NCBI RefSeq assembly: GCF_964340395.1
Contig: NC_135549.1
Span: 1,054,501 to 1,118,500 of the forward strand
Length of the DNA stretch: 64,000 bases
DNA from: Glandiceps talaboti
Taxonomy: Eukaryota; Hemichordata; Enteropneusta; Spengelidae
Reading direction: 5' to 3'
How positions within the stretch are numbered: position 1 is the stretch's first letter; the number at the start of each line of letters is the position of its first letter. A program made the position numbers and the translations under genes. The notes under the pieces are model-generated. The model had not been told where the DNA came from and made no database searches. It saw only the letters and a list, made by a program, of their open reading frames with translations. Below, piece after piece: positions 12,076 through 25,380 of this stretch.

Positions 12076-12394
12076 TGTCAGCTGTGTTTTTTATTTTTAA
12101 ACTGGAGTCAACTGTACTATATGTATTTGAAATGCAGTAACTTTAAAAGATAATTAGATATTATTTCCCAATATATTTTTTCATTCAGCTGATGAAAATA
12201 TGAGTGACATAAGGGGTTTTGTCATGAGTATGCGTCAAAGACGAGTACTGACAAATCCATATGCCATGAGTATTTTCTAGCTGAATGAAAAAATATATTG
12301 GGAAATAATATCTAATTATCTTTTTAAATTACTGTATTTCAAATACATATAGTACAGTTGACTCCAGTTTAAAAATAAAAAAACACAGCTGACA
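12076..12394. mobile_element. Foldback element with about 115-bp near-perfect inverted arms
   Basis: The left arm (12076-12190) begins TGTCAGCTGTG. The right arm (about 12277-12394) is its reverse complement, with only a few mismatches over about 115 bp. Weaker complementarity continues through the centre near 12236, so the whole unit is almost palindromic. It encodes nothing. It is probably a non-autonomous foldback/MITE-type DNA transposon. No clear target-site duplication was seen. Confidence 0.8.
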
Positions 12395-15300
12395 GAGAAA
12401 TACTGATGAATAATTATGATTATACAGATAACAGTATGTCACATTTTTATATTAAGCTTTATTTAAGTGAAAGTAGGGACAATACTGCTGATTGTGAATA
12501 CTTGAGTCACATTTCAATCACAACAAAACCAATAACGTTGATGTGCATAGTGTGACTTTGAACAGCAAAGGGATAAATACCATATTTTCTTTTTGAATAC
12601 ATACTGAACTTAGCTTGTGCATGCTATTAATGTTTGTAATATTTTTATCTTTCTGATCTGAGTTTTGCTGAGACCACCCAGTTTTCCATTTGTATTTTTC
12701 TCCAAAAGTACACATAGTACTCTGCCGTGTATATATTCTATACATTTCAAATGTTGGATAACTTTGAAAGATGATCTCTCATTTGTTTTTACTACTTTTG
12801 TTGTAGCATATAAACTGTATAGCTGTTCAGATATGCAATATATGTTCAAACTCTCTTTAAGGTTTTGTGAGTTTGGCTGAAATACTTTGTAAAAAAACTC
12901 ATCCTGCATTCTTTCAATTAATGTTCAAATTCAACAAAGAAGCATATATACTTTGATTACACAGATTCAAATGAACAACTTGAGAAATGTAATGGTTAGA
13001 TCTAATCTCCAATATTACTGGTCTGTCTTATCAGTTCATCATTAGAAAAGGTCATACCAGGCACACAACCTTCCACAGATGAGGGTGATATACATTAGCT
13101 CAAATGACAACGATGGTGATAAAATCTCATAACAGTGGCAATATGCAAGATATGGCAGTCAAGTTGGACTTATCTTATGATCTTGTCTAGCCTTTCTGAG
13201 GTAAAGCTGAGAATAAGAACACAAGATTTGATATTATGTGTGTGTACAGTGTTCTATCTTGTATTCAAAGTGATGTTGTCACATTGTAATCTTCTAGCTA
13301 TGATAAAAAAGACAGACTTTAACATAATTGTGATAAACCATGCCAGATGATGTTTCATATCAAATTGTTAAACTTGTTTTTTTTATTAATGGTATAGAAT
13401 GCAATTAAACATCACCTCAATTGGTTTGATTACAAGATACAAAACACAAAGCTTGCTATATTCAATGGGTTAAAAAACAGTGATCACAATGGTATATGCC
13501 CATAATTACATTTCATAATTTTTACAAACTAAAAATAGCTGGTTTAATTATATAGGCTTAAAGTCCGCCAAGTTTTAGGGTAAATAGCTCATTAGTACTT
13601 GAATATCTAGCATGTCTGATTCTGACACAAGTACCATTCACAGTATTTAAAGTGGCCATATGATGATGATTGGGTATTTATTATAACAATTTTATCACGA
13701 CTTCCTACTTGACAAATGAACATAATTATGCCAAGTCCTTGTTTGTAACTCATACACTGTAAAACATTAAAACATGTGTAAAATGTTTGTTATTGTACAG
13801 ACAGAGCTTTTTGCAATGTAAAGTTACAAACACAGACATGGTTTATGTTGTTTCACATTGATTTTTCAAGTAGAAAGCCGTGATATAAAATTGTTTTTTA
13901 AATTAAAAATCCAAAATAAATACCCAATCCTCACCCATATGGCCACTTTAACATCAAGCAAGAACCAAATATTCAAAAGACTAATGGAATATATCCAAAT
14001 ATGTAAAGACAAACACAATTACAGTTTAAACCAGGAGGGTGTTCAATTGTATGGTTTCTCAACGCTTTCTATTACTATCAGATTTTGTTAATATAAATGT
14101 TACGTCCTTTCTTTCTGCTGCAGTACTTATACTTAAATTCCTTTAAATAAGAGTGTATCAGTAGACTACAGTACAACCTCTCCCTTCCTTTGTTATTTCA
14201 TTTCAAAGTCAAAATAAAACTAACCTTATGACTACAAGTACCTATTCAGGTAATTTAAAAGAAAATTCCTATTCAGCACTTGTAAGCATTAAGACTCTTC
14301 ACACTCTAACCAAGAGATATTTCAATTAGTCTGACTAGAGAAGTCATTAAACATATTTATATCATGATGGTATTAGCTCTTAATAGTTACTGGTATCTGT
14401 ACCATAACAGGTGTAAACACTATCAGGTGTTAAGATCACAGCTCTGATTAGTAAGCTCTAATTAGATCAGCTATTCTTAACCCATCGTGTCGCCCTCTGA
14501 CTTAGTCTTGTCTGTTAGAAAACAATGTCTACTACACAGGAGGCCAGTGTAATAAGATTATATTGACTTATATATGCCTGAGGCGACTGCTAGTATTATA
14601 TGGATACATAGTATTTGAAATGTTGCTTGTTCGCAACCTCTAAATGTCTATGTATAATACTTCAATAAATGTCTTGGCATCATAAACACATTTTTATGAC
14701 ATATTATGGGCTATTATGTAGTTGCTTTATTTGATGGATTGTATACAAAATACGATCTCAGGCACACGTTGAAGGAAAAGCTGCTCATACTCCGGAAATG
14801 GAGAAGCAACAACAAATAACTTTAACATCCCTTTAGATATTTATAGGACAGATTAACTACACTCATTCTCATTCCTTTCAAGAATATTACTTAATTTTCT
14901 GCATCTCTTCTCACAAAAATTTTATTTACAAGAGCTTTTAATAAAAAGGGACCTGTTTTTAAATTGGGTTTATTAAAACTACTGCCAATGGCAATGTGTA
15001 CAACTGAAATCCAATAAATACACACGCAGTGAAAGAAGCATGCTTCAAACATGAAATTACCCCTACAGGATAATGGAACATCTTGATATGAACTTTGACC
15101 ACGTGATTATGTAACATAACCATACATGTACCTCATGACACTGTAAAGGACTGACAAGTTTTGATGGAACATCACTTTTTTTAAATGTAACTTGAAAACC
15201 ACAGATCTGATTCATTTGAACGTTTTTCCATCTCCACGACCTCAGTAAAGTCCCTACCAAATACCAAGACAATTGGTATGTCAGTTTTTTACATTCACAT

Positions 15301-17964
15301 CCACACATACATCCAAATACACCTTACATCGATCCGCACATACGGATACATACATACGTACATACATACGTATACGTACATACATACGTACGTACGTACA
15401 TACATACATACGTACGTACGTACGTACGTATAAGTACATACATACATACATACATTACATACAGGAAATAAACAGGGTCATTTATTAAATATTATAAACA
15501 CATGAGATAATTCTGTGCAGATAGTTGATTCAGAAACACAAGGTGAAAGTCAGTATAGTTGTATGAGGTTGTAGTCATGTCTCTAATATCACTTGTCTTA
15601 GTACTTGAATAGTTACCAATAGCCCACAGTTCAGAAAAACAACTCCATATAATTGTTCAACCCTAAGGGGATTCTTGAAAGTACGCTTACCATAAATACA
15701 TGACTTTTACTGATACATTTACTTACTCATAAAATTGGTCAAAAAATACAAATCTCCACAGGCACAGATGGACATCACATGATAAGGACACTAGTTTTAG
15801 TGGTTCACAGATTGCAACATCAATTTTATGATTTTATGGCAAACAGCTATTAAATGATAAAAACATTGGTTAACAAATTCCATTAAATCAAGTTTACAAC
15901 TACAAAAATGTTTTCACAATCATTTCAGCAGAAAAATCTTCAGGTTATGACAAATATTTTGTGTCATTGACCAGAAGTAAATGTACTGTGATGTATAATA
16001 ATTACTTACAATAACTTGATTGTTCATTTTAATCGAGAACTATATATTTGTGAAAACATCACAAGTACAACAAACGTACATAAAATAAGTGACATAGCTA
16101 AACACAACTTATACATAGCAATGAATATATATAATTTTGAAGAGCAAGCCATTTCATAACTATTTAAGAGTAGTACTTGTTTTGAATTTGACGTTTAATT
16201 ATATCCCCTCAAAGCCCAAAGGAAATAGCCAATAACACTTGAAAGGGAACGCTTAATAAAATGTAAAATATATGTCTAGATGCCCAAGGGGTTTCCACTT
16301 TGATATTTTCAAATGGTATCATTTCGTATTATTACAGATGTAATGGTGTTATATCAGCATGAGCACTATGAAGGCCATGTTCCTGACAGTATCAATAATA
16401 ACTGTCGCTTCTCTATGTTTCTCATGTCTTCAATCTGGCAAAATAATTTTAAAAATGATGCCCTCAATGACAACATTAGGAAAAAATCCCAAAGTCCAGG
16501 GACATATTCCGTAGACAAAACGTTCGTGGACGTTTCAACATGTTTTGTTCATGAACAACTAATTGTCATAGTTTTTCGCAGACAACCCAAGACAGAGCCA
16601 AGATGACAGCCATGAATTCTCACTTCACCGGCGAACTTGAGATTTTGTGTATGATTACTAACAGTGCACATCAGTTTTGATTCACCTCTGCAAAAAAAGT
16701 TCATGGTATTGGTCATTTACAACTGGCCACGGTATTTAGAAATACTAATACTCATCGGCATAATGGTATGATCGATTTGACGTACACTGAGCAATGCAAG
16801 ATAAACTTGGGGTAAGGTAACATGTCAATGATCATTTCGTTAGCATAAGTATATGCATAAACAACAGGCATTCTTGCACCCTGATAATAGTACTGCAATG
16901 GTGTGATTTATATGCGAATCATCTTTTCAGTGATGGTTGCTGAATGTTCACAAAATGCAACGATTTGCTGTTCGAATGTGCCACCATCTGATGTTTTTTA
17001 CGTGCAACATACACAATTGCTTTATAAATTTGGGACCTTTGATTTAAAAAATAGTTCAAAGTTTCCTTCTGACTTTGGTTGTCATTTCTAAGTCCTTCAG
17101 AATGTTGAAGTACAATCATTATATGAAATGAAAGTATCACCAACAAAAACACATACACTAAATTTTTCTATACTTTTAAAAAAATTTTCAATCAATTGAC
17201 AGATCAACCCATCATTTTAAAGGTGTTATGATGAGGAAAGTATGAGTGCCCTTACGTGTACATGTAGTAGTTATTACCTTCAGATAATTTATGACTATTT
17301 ATTGTTAATCTAATATACACGTATCTACTAATTCCCATGAGGTAATGTTGGACTTTGCATTGTGATTCTTGGCTACAGCATGAAATTCACGATGTGAAAT
17401 AATGAAATGACTCTTCAGAACCCCAACGTTTACGAAAATGTCTTTATTTCCTCAAGAATGGCGTTCTCCTTAAAATATCCCTGTGTACATTTGTCAATAT
17501 CATCTTGACATTTAAATTGTCATACTTTGCCTTAAATCCCACAGGGGTAATAATAATTTAGTTCTGCTATCGTGTGATCATCTGTGTTGTCTAAATTAGC
17601 TGACTTCAATTATTAATACCCAACCAATATAAACCGTCATGCATGCCCATTTTCAAATGTTAAATTTGGGTGATGTTTTCAAACTTCAGCAGTTTTGCGG
17701 AATAAATGGTGGTATGCTATTTGTGAACAACACTTAGTTACAACATTTAGTTCTTGCCCTGAAGTTGAATTTAGGAACTTCACATAACTGACACAGCTCG
17801 TTATAACTATACGTCAATTTCTTTATATTTTGCCTGAAAACATGAAGCATTCCATTCTGAATTCATAAATAAGGCTAGGAACAGATTTTCACAAACTCAT
17901 TTACCACCAAAAATTGAATGGCTTATCTGAATTTTGTTTCTTTCAAGTTGATGGTTGTAAGGTT
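12395..17964. other. Intron sequence, AT-rich
   Basis: Apart from the microsatellite at 15337-15468, I see only short frames with no recognisable domain. A 97-codon plus-strand frame at 16313-16606 resembles nothing I know. Confidence 0.5.
15337..15468 (+). repeat. (TACA/TACG)n microsatellite
   Basis: Tetranucleotides TACA and TACG alternate in blocks, with minor interruptions. A poly-(Tyr/Ile/Thr/His) frame over it is an artefact. Confidence 0.95.
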
Positions 17965-19360
17965 ACAAAATAAAAAAATAGAACTAATGGTGTTGTAGCA
18001 CAACTGTAAAGTTTGGACAATGATTTGATGATGTATGGTAATTCAGAGAGTTTGATTGGTAAACATCATTCTGTCTTGGCAAAGTGATGCATATCCATTG
18101 CTGTTGTTAGTTGTTTCTAGGGTCCATGGTTGCTATGCACTTTTGTGTTTATATTTGAATGAATAACATTACTTTTTAATACCTTAACAAAGGACACTGG
18201 TATTGAATGTTGCTGTGGTCAATTTTTGAAATGTTTATTCACATCCCTATCCATCCCTATTGTTATCTTTGCATAAATACCATCATTTGGTTGTTGCTAT
18301 GGGAGTGGTCTTGTTGCTAGGCATATATTTGTTCATTTTATAACTGTTTATCCACTTACCTATCCATCCCTGCTGCTATCTTTGCAATATTCACCATCAT
18401 TTGAAAGTTGCTATGGGAATGGTCTTGTTGCTAATTGACATATGTGTTAATTATTTGGTTGTGTTGCAAAATACACCCCCTTTGGCTGTTGCTATGGGCA
18501 TGGTCTTTTTGCTTGGCATATGTGTTAATTATTTGGTTGTGTATCCACTTGTTATCTTTGCAAAATACACCCCCTTTGGCTGTTGCTATGGGCATGGTCT
18601 TGTTGCTAGGCATATGTGTTAATTATTCAGTTGTGTATTCACTTGTTATCTTTGCAAAATACACCCCCTTTTGCTGTTGCTATGGGCATGGTCTTGTTGC
18701 TAGACATATTGCATGCATTTTTTGAATGCTCATTTACTTATCTACCCAACAATATTGTTATCTTTGCAAAATAATAGCTGTTGTTAAGGTCATGATCATG
18801 GTTGCTAGGGACTGTTCTGTCAATATGTCTTGTACAACATCTTCACATTGACACCTCCAGTAACACCCATCCACCTATATTTTTGAGATATATCTTTTTA
18901 CCAAAATTCAGTTTTATACCTAATTTGTATATCACTGATGGGATTATTATGTCATGAATACTGCTTCAATTACAAATCTCAAGACAAATCCCCACCAAAT
19001 TTCTCCCCAATCTCCCCAGTAGTTTTGGAATTCTTGAGTTTTACCAAAAGTCACATTTTTAGACCTAATTTGTATATCACCAATGGGACCATTATATCAT
19101 GAACAATTCTTCATCTACATATCCCTAAGAACAACCCTATCAAATTTCAGGCCAATCTGCCTGCTACTTTTTGAGTTTCAGTTTTTAACCAAAAAAGCAC
19201 AGTTTCTGACCCAATATGCATATCTTGTAATGTGACCTTTATATTTCATCTACATGCCCTAAGTAATGCCCCCCACCCCCCACCCCCTTACACACACACA
19301 CATTTTATCCTACTTATAGAACTAGTCTACTGAACTGCAGTTCAGTAGTGGTAAAAAAAT
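17965..19360 (+). repeat. Modular dispersed repeat (family A), longest copy
   Basis: It starts with a TAATGGTGTTGTAGCACAAC block. Next comes a run of 85-115-bp modules with GTTGCTATGGGCATGGTC and TTGTTGCTAGGCATATG (to about 18810). Then come 100-140-bp modules with GACCTAATTTGTATATCACC and CCAATCTGCC. It ends near a perfect 22-bp palindrome at 19327-19348. No protein is encoded. The short frames in it are repeat artefacts. Related copies are at 7010, 41470 and 44110. Confidence 0.75.
19327..19348. repeat. Perfect 22-bp palindrome at the end of family A repeat
   Basis: The sequence CTACTGAACTG is followed directly by its reverse complement. A related imperfect hairpin closes the copy at 41470-42415. 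Confidence 0.9.
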
Positions 19361-22065
19361 GGAACGAAACAATTTTCATAATTATGCAAAAGATATCTCC
19401 AGATTTCCACTGAGAAATCAGAATTTGGCATAACTTCATAATTAAAGGAATGGGGTAATGACAATTTCTGTCATTCCCAGCCAGTAAATATTGACAGACA
19501 TCAATCATTTCAAGATTCTAGCCATACATAGGTTGTAAAGTTGACAAAACAATCTAAAGATTCAATGCAGTACTCTAAGGAGCTGCATGAACTGTGTCTG
19601 ATCTAGGTTACTAACATGGCAGATAGCATCTCAATAGTTACATCCACACGTAATCATTTGCATACAACCAGTGTAACAACAAAACTAAGCAGACCATGTG
19701 CTTGTCAAAATGCAAATGTTACTCTGTTTTCCCATGTAAACTACAATCACATATACAGTTGAACAAGAAAGAAGAGAAAACAATGACACAACAAAGTAAA
19801 TTTACAATGCTTGTAATCTTCACAAATTCCAAATTTCAGAGACTACAAGTCATTAATCACTAAAAGGGCCAATTTCATTAGTAGAAGGAAAGAGTCACCA
19901 AGTTAATATTGGCAGTTTCTCCCTTCTTAAGGGATTTGCCACTGATCACATTGGGGCTGCAGTATTTAAGTGAATTTTTCCACTAATTATTCCTTGTTGG
20001 TGTATTCCATTAAAGATAAGCTAGACCTGTATAATCACATTCTGCATGCCAACTACTTCATTCTCTACTGTTTCACCACTATATGCTGTCTGACTGAGAG
20101 ACACTGACCAAATTTAGAGAATGGAGAGAGAGAGTGACTTTGTATTTCTGTATCTGTGTATAAATCCTGAGAAATTTGTAAGGATGCAATAATTATACTA
20201 TGGTGTGCTTCCTTTGTTTTGATTATGAACAGTAGAGAAGTTAATACGGGTGTAGCAATATCTGAGTCAGTGTTTTCACTAGATATGGATAGAATCTGAT
20301 GACATAGTATTGTACAGTTGTACATGTACAGAATGTGTGATCACTATCTACACATGTGCACACAGTGTCATGATTAAAGCCATCAGATATAACCAATGCC
20401 TGGCTTTGTGACTGTGATCACTATCTACACATGTACACACAGTTTCATGATTAAAGTCATCAGATATGACCAATGCCTGGCTTTGTGACTGTGATCACTA
20501 TCTACACATGTACACACAGTTTCATGATTAAAGCCATCAGATATGACCAATGCCTGGCTTTGTGACTGTGATCAGGAACACTTAGGAAACACATTTTTGA
20601 TCAACAAGCCCCTAATGTGTGAAAGTTATCAGAATAGGAAGCCTAAAGAGTTTGCTTTTGATAATACTAAATGTTTACTTTTAATAAATCAGTACTATAA
20701 ATTGCATATTTGCCATTTTCCCTACCTATAAAACAACTGACGAGTCTTTCAAAATCATGTTGTTGGTACAAGTGACACAAATCAACATTTTTAAGAAGGA
20801 AAATTTCTAGGAAACAACCGAGTCACTTTGCTGAAAAAGATTGCATGTATACAAAATATGAAACAAAACAAGTATGATAGAAATGGTCATCGTGAATTTC
20901 TGTAAAAATGGCTTGAATTTCACATTTGAACTGAGTTCATATTTATATTCGAACACCTTAGAAGAATTGCAGACTTCCTTCAGTCATTGTTGTGTATTTG
21001 AACAATCACACATACCATCACTATTTTGGTGCAAATAAATATATTCACATAACTTTGTCTATTATAGCAGTGAAATTTTGAATTGTTGTTTGTTTTCAGT
21101 AAGTGTTGAAAGATTAATAACTGTCTGCTTTGGAGGAAGTAAGTCTTAAAACACCAATAAAGAGGATCATAAACTAAACATGACCAATTTAAAATGTCCC
21201 TATAGAATGCTAGGACTAGGGATACTGAGCCAAGTAAACTCATCATGTCTGCCTTGGGACATGAAACTGGGTCTTAAAACGATCAAGTAACTGAATACAG
21301 AATGAGTGTTGCAACTCAGATGTGCCAGATATTACTTCCATATAAAATCTTTATCTAGCTTCAGTTTTTTTAAACATCTGTTACATCTTCATGTTATTCT
21401 GTTCCCTTGTTCAATTCTATAATCAAATTTTGGTAGAAATGATAGGCATGATAAACTCCTTTTGTATATTGCATATTATTACCATTCTTTGCTCAGTATC
21501 TGAATAACTCCTAGACTGTAGAAAATAGATCTTTAAAAGTGACATGGTCTGACTCAGACTACAATACATATCTGTTATGAAAATGTCATGTCATCATGAT
21601 AACATATCATCCCAAAATATAACACTTGTGGAAGATGGCTTAGCACACTACAACTGGGGGTTTATTTAGCTGTGAATATAATAAAAATTTTATTATACTG
21701 TTAACTGTTGTCATTGGGTGAAAGAATCTGACATGTCACAAGATGGACTTACATTTCATCAAAGTCTGCAAAATCAGCTTTGTTTGTATTTGGCAGAAAA
21801 GAACTGCCACACATGTGAATGCAATGAAAACAGTATTTCATTATCAATGAAGTAAGAGTGTGATTTACCTTAGTTATTAACAAAAGGAAACCACATACCA
21901 TATGTATTCAACTGGACTGATATATATGTTAAAAGGAAATTTTGTAACTTGGACAAGGAAACTGTTAAATAAGTATTACAAGGGAAAGACATTTTAACAA
22001 CACAGTATTAGAAGTGCCACTTGGTACATGATAATTTAAAGAGAGACAATAAGTGGGAATTCATG
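19361..22065. other. Intron sequence, AT-rich
   Basis: It holds the 77-bp repeat and otherwise nothing recognised. Confidence 0.5.
20336..20578 (+). repeat. 77-bp tandem repeat, about 3.1 copies
   Basis: Copies start at 20336, 20413, 20490 and (partial) 20567. Units begin TGTGATCACTATCTACAC and end CCTGGCTTTGTGAC, with few differences. Confidence 0.93.
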
Positions 22066-22440
22066 ATGTTTAATAAAAACTTGGATGTTGAACAAGCTGG
22101 AATGTGTTGGATTCATTCACTTTCACATATCAGTACAGAGCTAGCATTGATCAGAATTTAGGTGGAAGTGATGTAAGGGCATTGATCAGAACTTAGGTGG
22201 AAGTGATGTAAGGGCATTGGTAGGAAACTATTCTCTTAAATGTACAATTGCTTGTATTGTTATACAGTTACAAAAACAATACTAATTACAAGCAGTTGAC
22301 AAATACATTTAATGAGACACTCCCTACCAATGTTCAGACATGTAAGTTCTGATCAATGCTAGCTAGGTACTGATATGTGATAATAAATGAAATCAACACA
22401 TTTTATCTCATTTAACATCCAATACTTTATAAAACAGTGT
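22066..22440. mobile_element. Second foldback element, diverged arms
   Basis: The left arm (about 22066-22250) contains CACATATCAGTAC, CTAGCATTGATCAGAA and GCATTGGTAGG. The right arm (about 22275-22440) contains the reverse complements in the mirrored order. The centre is near 22265, around a CTTGTATTG/CAATACTAATTACAAG pair. Arms show more mismatches and gaps than the element at 12076, suggesting greater age. The left arm carries a 35-bp tandem duplication not present in the right arm. Confidence 0.7.
22147..22217. repeat. 35-bp direct duplication inside the foldback left arm
   Basis: Two adjacent copies of a unit beginning ATTGATCAGAA and ending GATGTAAGGGC differ at one base. The right arm has one copy, so the duplication came after the foldback formed. 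Confidence 0.8.
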
Positions 22441-23473
22441 GACTTTACAAGGTATCCAACCACCAAAAATAAATCAAAATAGTCAAAACTTGATGTAGTA
22501 AAATAGTACAAACTTAAGTCAAACTTGGTGTAGTAAAATAGTAGAAACTTAGTCAAACTTGATGTAGTAAAAAAGGTGCATTAATGATTCATAAGGTCAG
22601 TCTGTTCTAGAAATGAATTCCTGTGGATTAAAAAAGTGTAAAGCAATCTAAAATACAATATATCATTCTAGTTACTTATTTTTGGTATCGAGGACAAATT
22701 CCTCCATTAAAATCCTATGCATGTAAAAAGCTAATATAGTGTAAATGGTTTAAATTGACTCTATTTACACTCTAGTCCATTTCTAAACTACCCAAGTAAA
22801 TTCATTCTGTCATGCATGACTGGCTACTTCCTTATTTCATGACTAGAATATCTGTGCGTGTGTCAAGGAATTTACTGCAAACCTTTTACAAGGAGAGTTT
22901 CAGTCACTACAGTACATGTGTTGATAGTCACCTTATCCTACTATGTACAGATTTCTGCACTATCAGTGGTCTGAGATTAAGATCAGTAATGGTTTGAAAG
23001 GTAATGTTTCTTACATGTATTTACTAAGTCAATACTTATGTACACACATTACTTACAGCAAAATCAACATTAAACTGTTTACATTTGATACTTTACTTCA
23101 AATCTTACACACAATCACTTTAACACTTGTGGTTGTGATTCATATCAAGTGCTAGGAGAGTTCTCCTTCTTGTTACTTGAACTTTTATGTATTCATTTTA
23201 CATATATCTAAGTCAAAACCTATATTGATCATTCTAATATTGATGACACTTCTTAGTTTCAACTTAGAGTTAGGTGTCTGTGATACACAATTTCACCATA
23301 AACAATACATAATGTACACAATACTTTAAATGTCTAACTTCAACTGTTATAACAATATATGATACTTTTATAAGTTTCTCACAACTTCAGTTTTTTGATG
23401 TCAGGGATGGTAAAATGTAGCAATAGATATCTTACTTCTATGCCTTCATCAAACTTTAGCTGTTACAGATATC

Positions 23474-23724
23474 AATAGGGAACTTGCAATCCAGACTGAG
23501 CATGCTCAGATGCAAAGGACTATGGGATTATCTGTGGTTATCGTAATACCTAATCTGGGGCTACCAATAAAAAAACCTGCCACAATTGTCAGGGTAACTA
23601 TGAATTGATCATTTGTGGTTGCAAACAATGTAACAATATTGTTTACAATACCGATTCATTAGTATTTATTATCACATTTCCCATGATGCAACATTCAACA
23701 TGGCGGGTTTGCAAGTTCCCTATT
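23474..23724. mobile_element. Small TIR element (MITE), 251 bp, probable TA target site
   Basis: The ends carry a perfect 16-bp inverted repeat: AATAGGGAACTTGCAA at 23474-23489 and its complement at 23709-23724. If the element proper starts at GGGAAC, both ends are bounded by TA, the target duplication of Tc1/mariner-type transposons. Subterminal sequence (GATGCAA/ATGGGA on the left, CCCATGATGCAA on the right) also matches in inverted orientation. No coding capacity is present. Confidence 0.75.
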
Positions 23725-24677
23725 ATGGAAGTTATTATTCTTTTTGAATGTTTGATTGGTAACATAACAAGTTGACAAACCCCTAGATTTGAGTGTCAAG
23801 AGGTTCATTTATGTACTTTGCTGTTATAGTTGTCACCAAATGGATAAACATGATGAGTGACAATTTGTGTAACATGTACCAAAGTAAACAATGTCTCCTG
23901 GAGACATAGAAGTCTCATCTTCATAGCATGCAAGTTGCCATTGTTGTGAACCTCTACTAAGGCTCCAGGAGTATTAAAGTTTTTTCTCTTCAACCTCCTG
24001 TTTTAAGATCAGTTTTGTATGAGTGAAAAAATATCAGCCTGTCATGCAAGACGGATAAGTGGATTGTGTCATGGAATTCCAATATTGGTTTTTAGTCTAC
24101 ATATGTTGAATGCTAGGTTCCCATGTGAATCAATACACCAATGGTGACTGATGTGTTTATTTGTTGTCACAAGCTGTAATGTAATGATTGATTTGAGTGA
24201 GTGTCCTATCTGCAGATTAATACAAATGAATCCCTGGTGAGCCAGTATATATCATCATTTACATCTAGCTGTTATTAAAACTTGTGTACTACACATTGCT
24301 GTTAGAGCACTTGAAGAAGTAAATATTAGTAAAGCTGAAGATGAAATTTTGACACTCATCTTAACACTTTGCATGGTGAACACTTTGAAGTGTTATAGGC
24401 TCAATGCAATTTTAAGTACTTTCACAATAAATAATAATCAACTTGGACTTGAGAATGAAAGTTTATCTAGCAATGGAAAGGGTTATGTTGGCTATTGTCA
24501 AAATCTTGTTTATTTTATAATAATTCAATAACTCATGAAAATAAATATTTACTTGTAGAGGTTACCATAAGAGAATTAAACTGTCTGTTTTCAAATGATC
24601 CATATCATTCCAGAGTCAGACAAATTTAAGCCAAATAAACATTCAGATATACTTATATACACTTCTACATATACATG

Positions 24678-24678
24678 T

Positions 24679-24721
<43 letters not shown>

Positions 24722-24808
24722 CACACACATATGTACACAGACACACACATGTACACACACATACATGTACGTACACAGACACACACATGTACACACACAT
24801 ATACACAC
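24678..24808 (+). repeat. (CA)n microsatellite with a variant tail
   Basis: A nearly pure CA run extends to about 24729. It is followed by imperfect units of ATGTACACAGACACACAC type. Confidence 0.95.
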
Positions 24809-24956
24809 CCAAGTGTCTATGACCCATATTGAATTGCAGTTGCCAGACTACAAATCATGTAAGCTACAAAAGTGATCTTTAAAACACAAGGATGATTTAA
24901 GTCATACAAATTTTGAGTTATGGTCACTCAATACATACATGCAGAATGATGTTTCA

Positions 24957-25072
24957 ATGTGTGCTTATGTGTGTGTGCGTGTGTGTATGTGTGTGTGCAT
25001 ACGTGCGTGCTTGCGTGCGTGTGTGTGTGTGTGCATGTGTGCATACATGTGTGTATGTATGTTTGTACATGT
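24957..25072 (+). repeat. (TG)n-rich microsatellite
   Basis: GTGTGTGTGC and GTGCGTGCTTGCGTGCG variants predominate. It lies about 150 bp from the (CA)n run, so the two are of opposite complementarity and could pair. Confidence 0.93.
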
Positions 25073-25239
25073 ATCATTTAGTCTTGACTAAAAAATTATA
25101 TTTCCTTGCTTGATGAATTTTGTTTGGTACAAACCAATGCATTGAAAGATGGCCGTGTAAAGCTGTACTAATAGTTCCCAATGGGTACAGTATGGCCAGG
25201 GCTGTTGGAATGATTGTCTGTTTGTGAAGTGGCTCATTC

Positions 25240-25380
25240 TGTTGATAGCCACACATTTCTGAAACTGTGTATACCTCAATTTCAATCACACCTGGCACAA
25301 ATATCATAAATTATGGGGTACATATGCACATAACTTATTTTTGTGACGTTGATAGCCACGTAGCAGCTGTATTTGTTGTT
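25240..25380 (-). repeat. Family B fragment, inverted
   Basis: On the minus strand this reads CACAAAAATAAGTTATGTGC and then TTTGTGCCAGGTGTGATTG, matching the modules at the window's left end. The 77-codon frame over this segment is incidental. Confidence 0.5.

Noticed and set aside
25074-25307. 77-codon minus-strand frame that reads smoothly
   Set aside because: It overlaps a family B repeat fragment, which explains part of it, and no domain is recognised.
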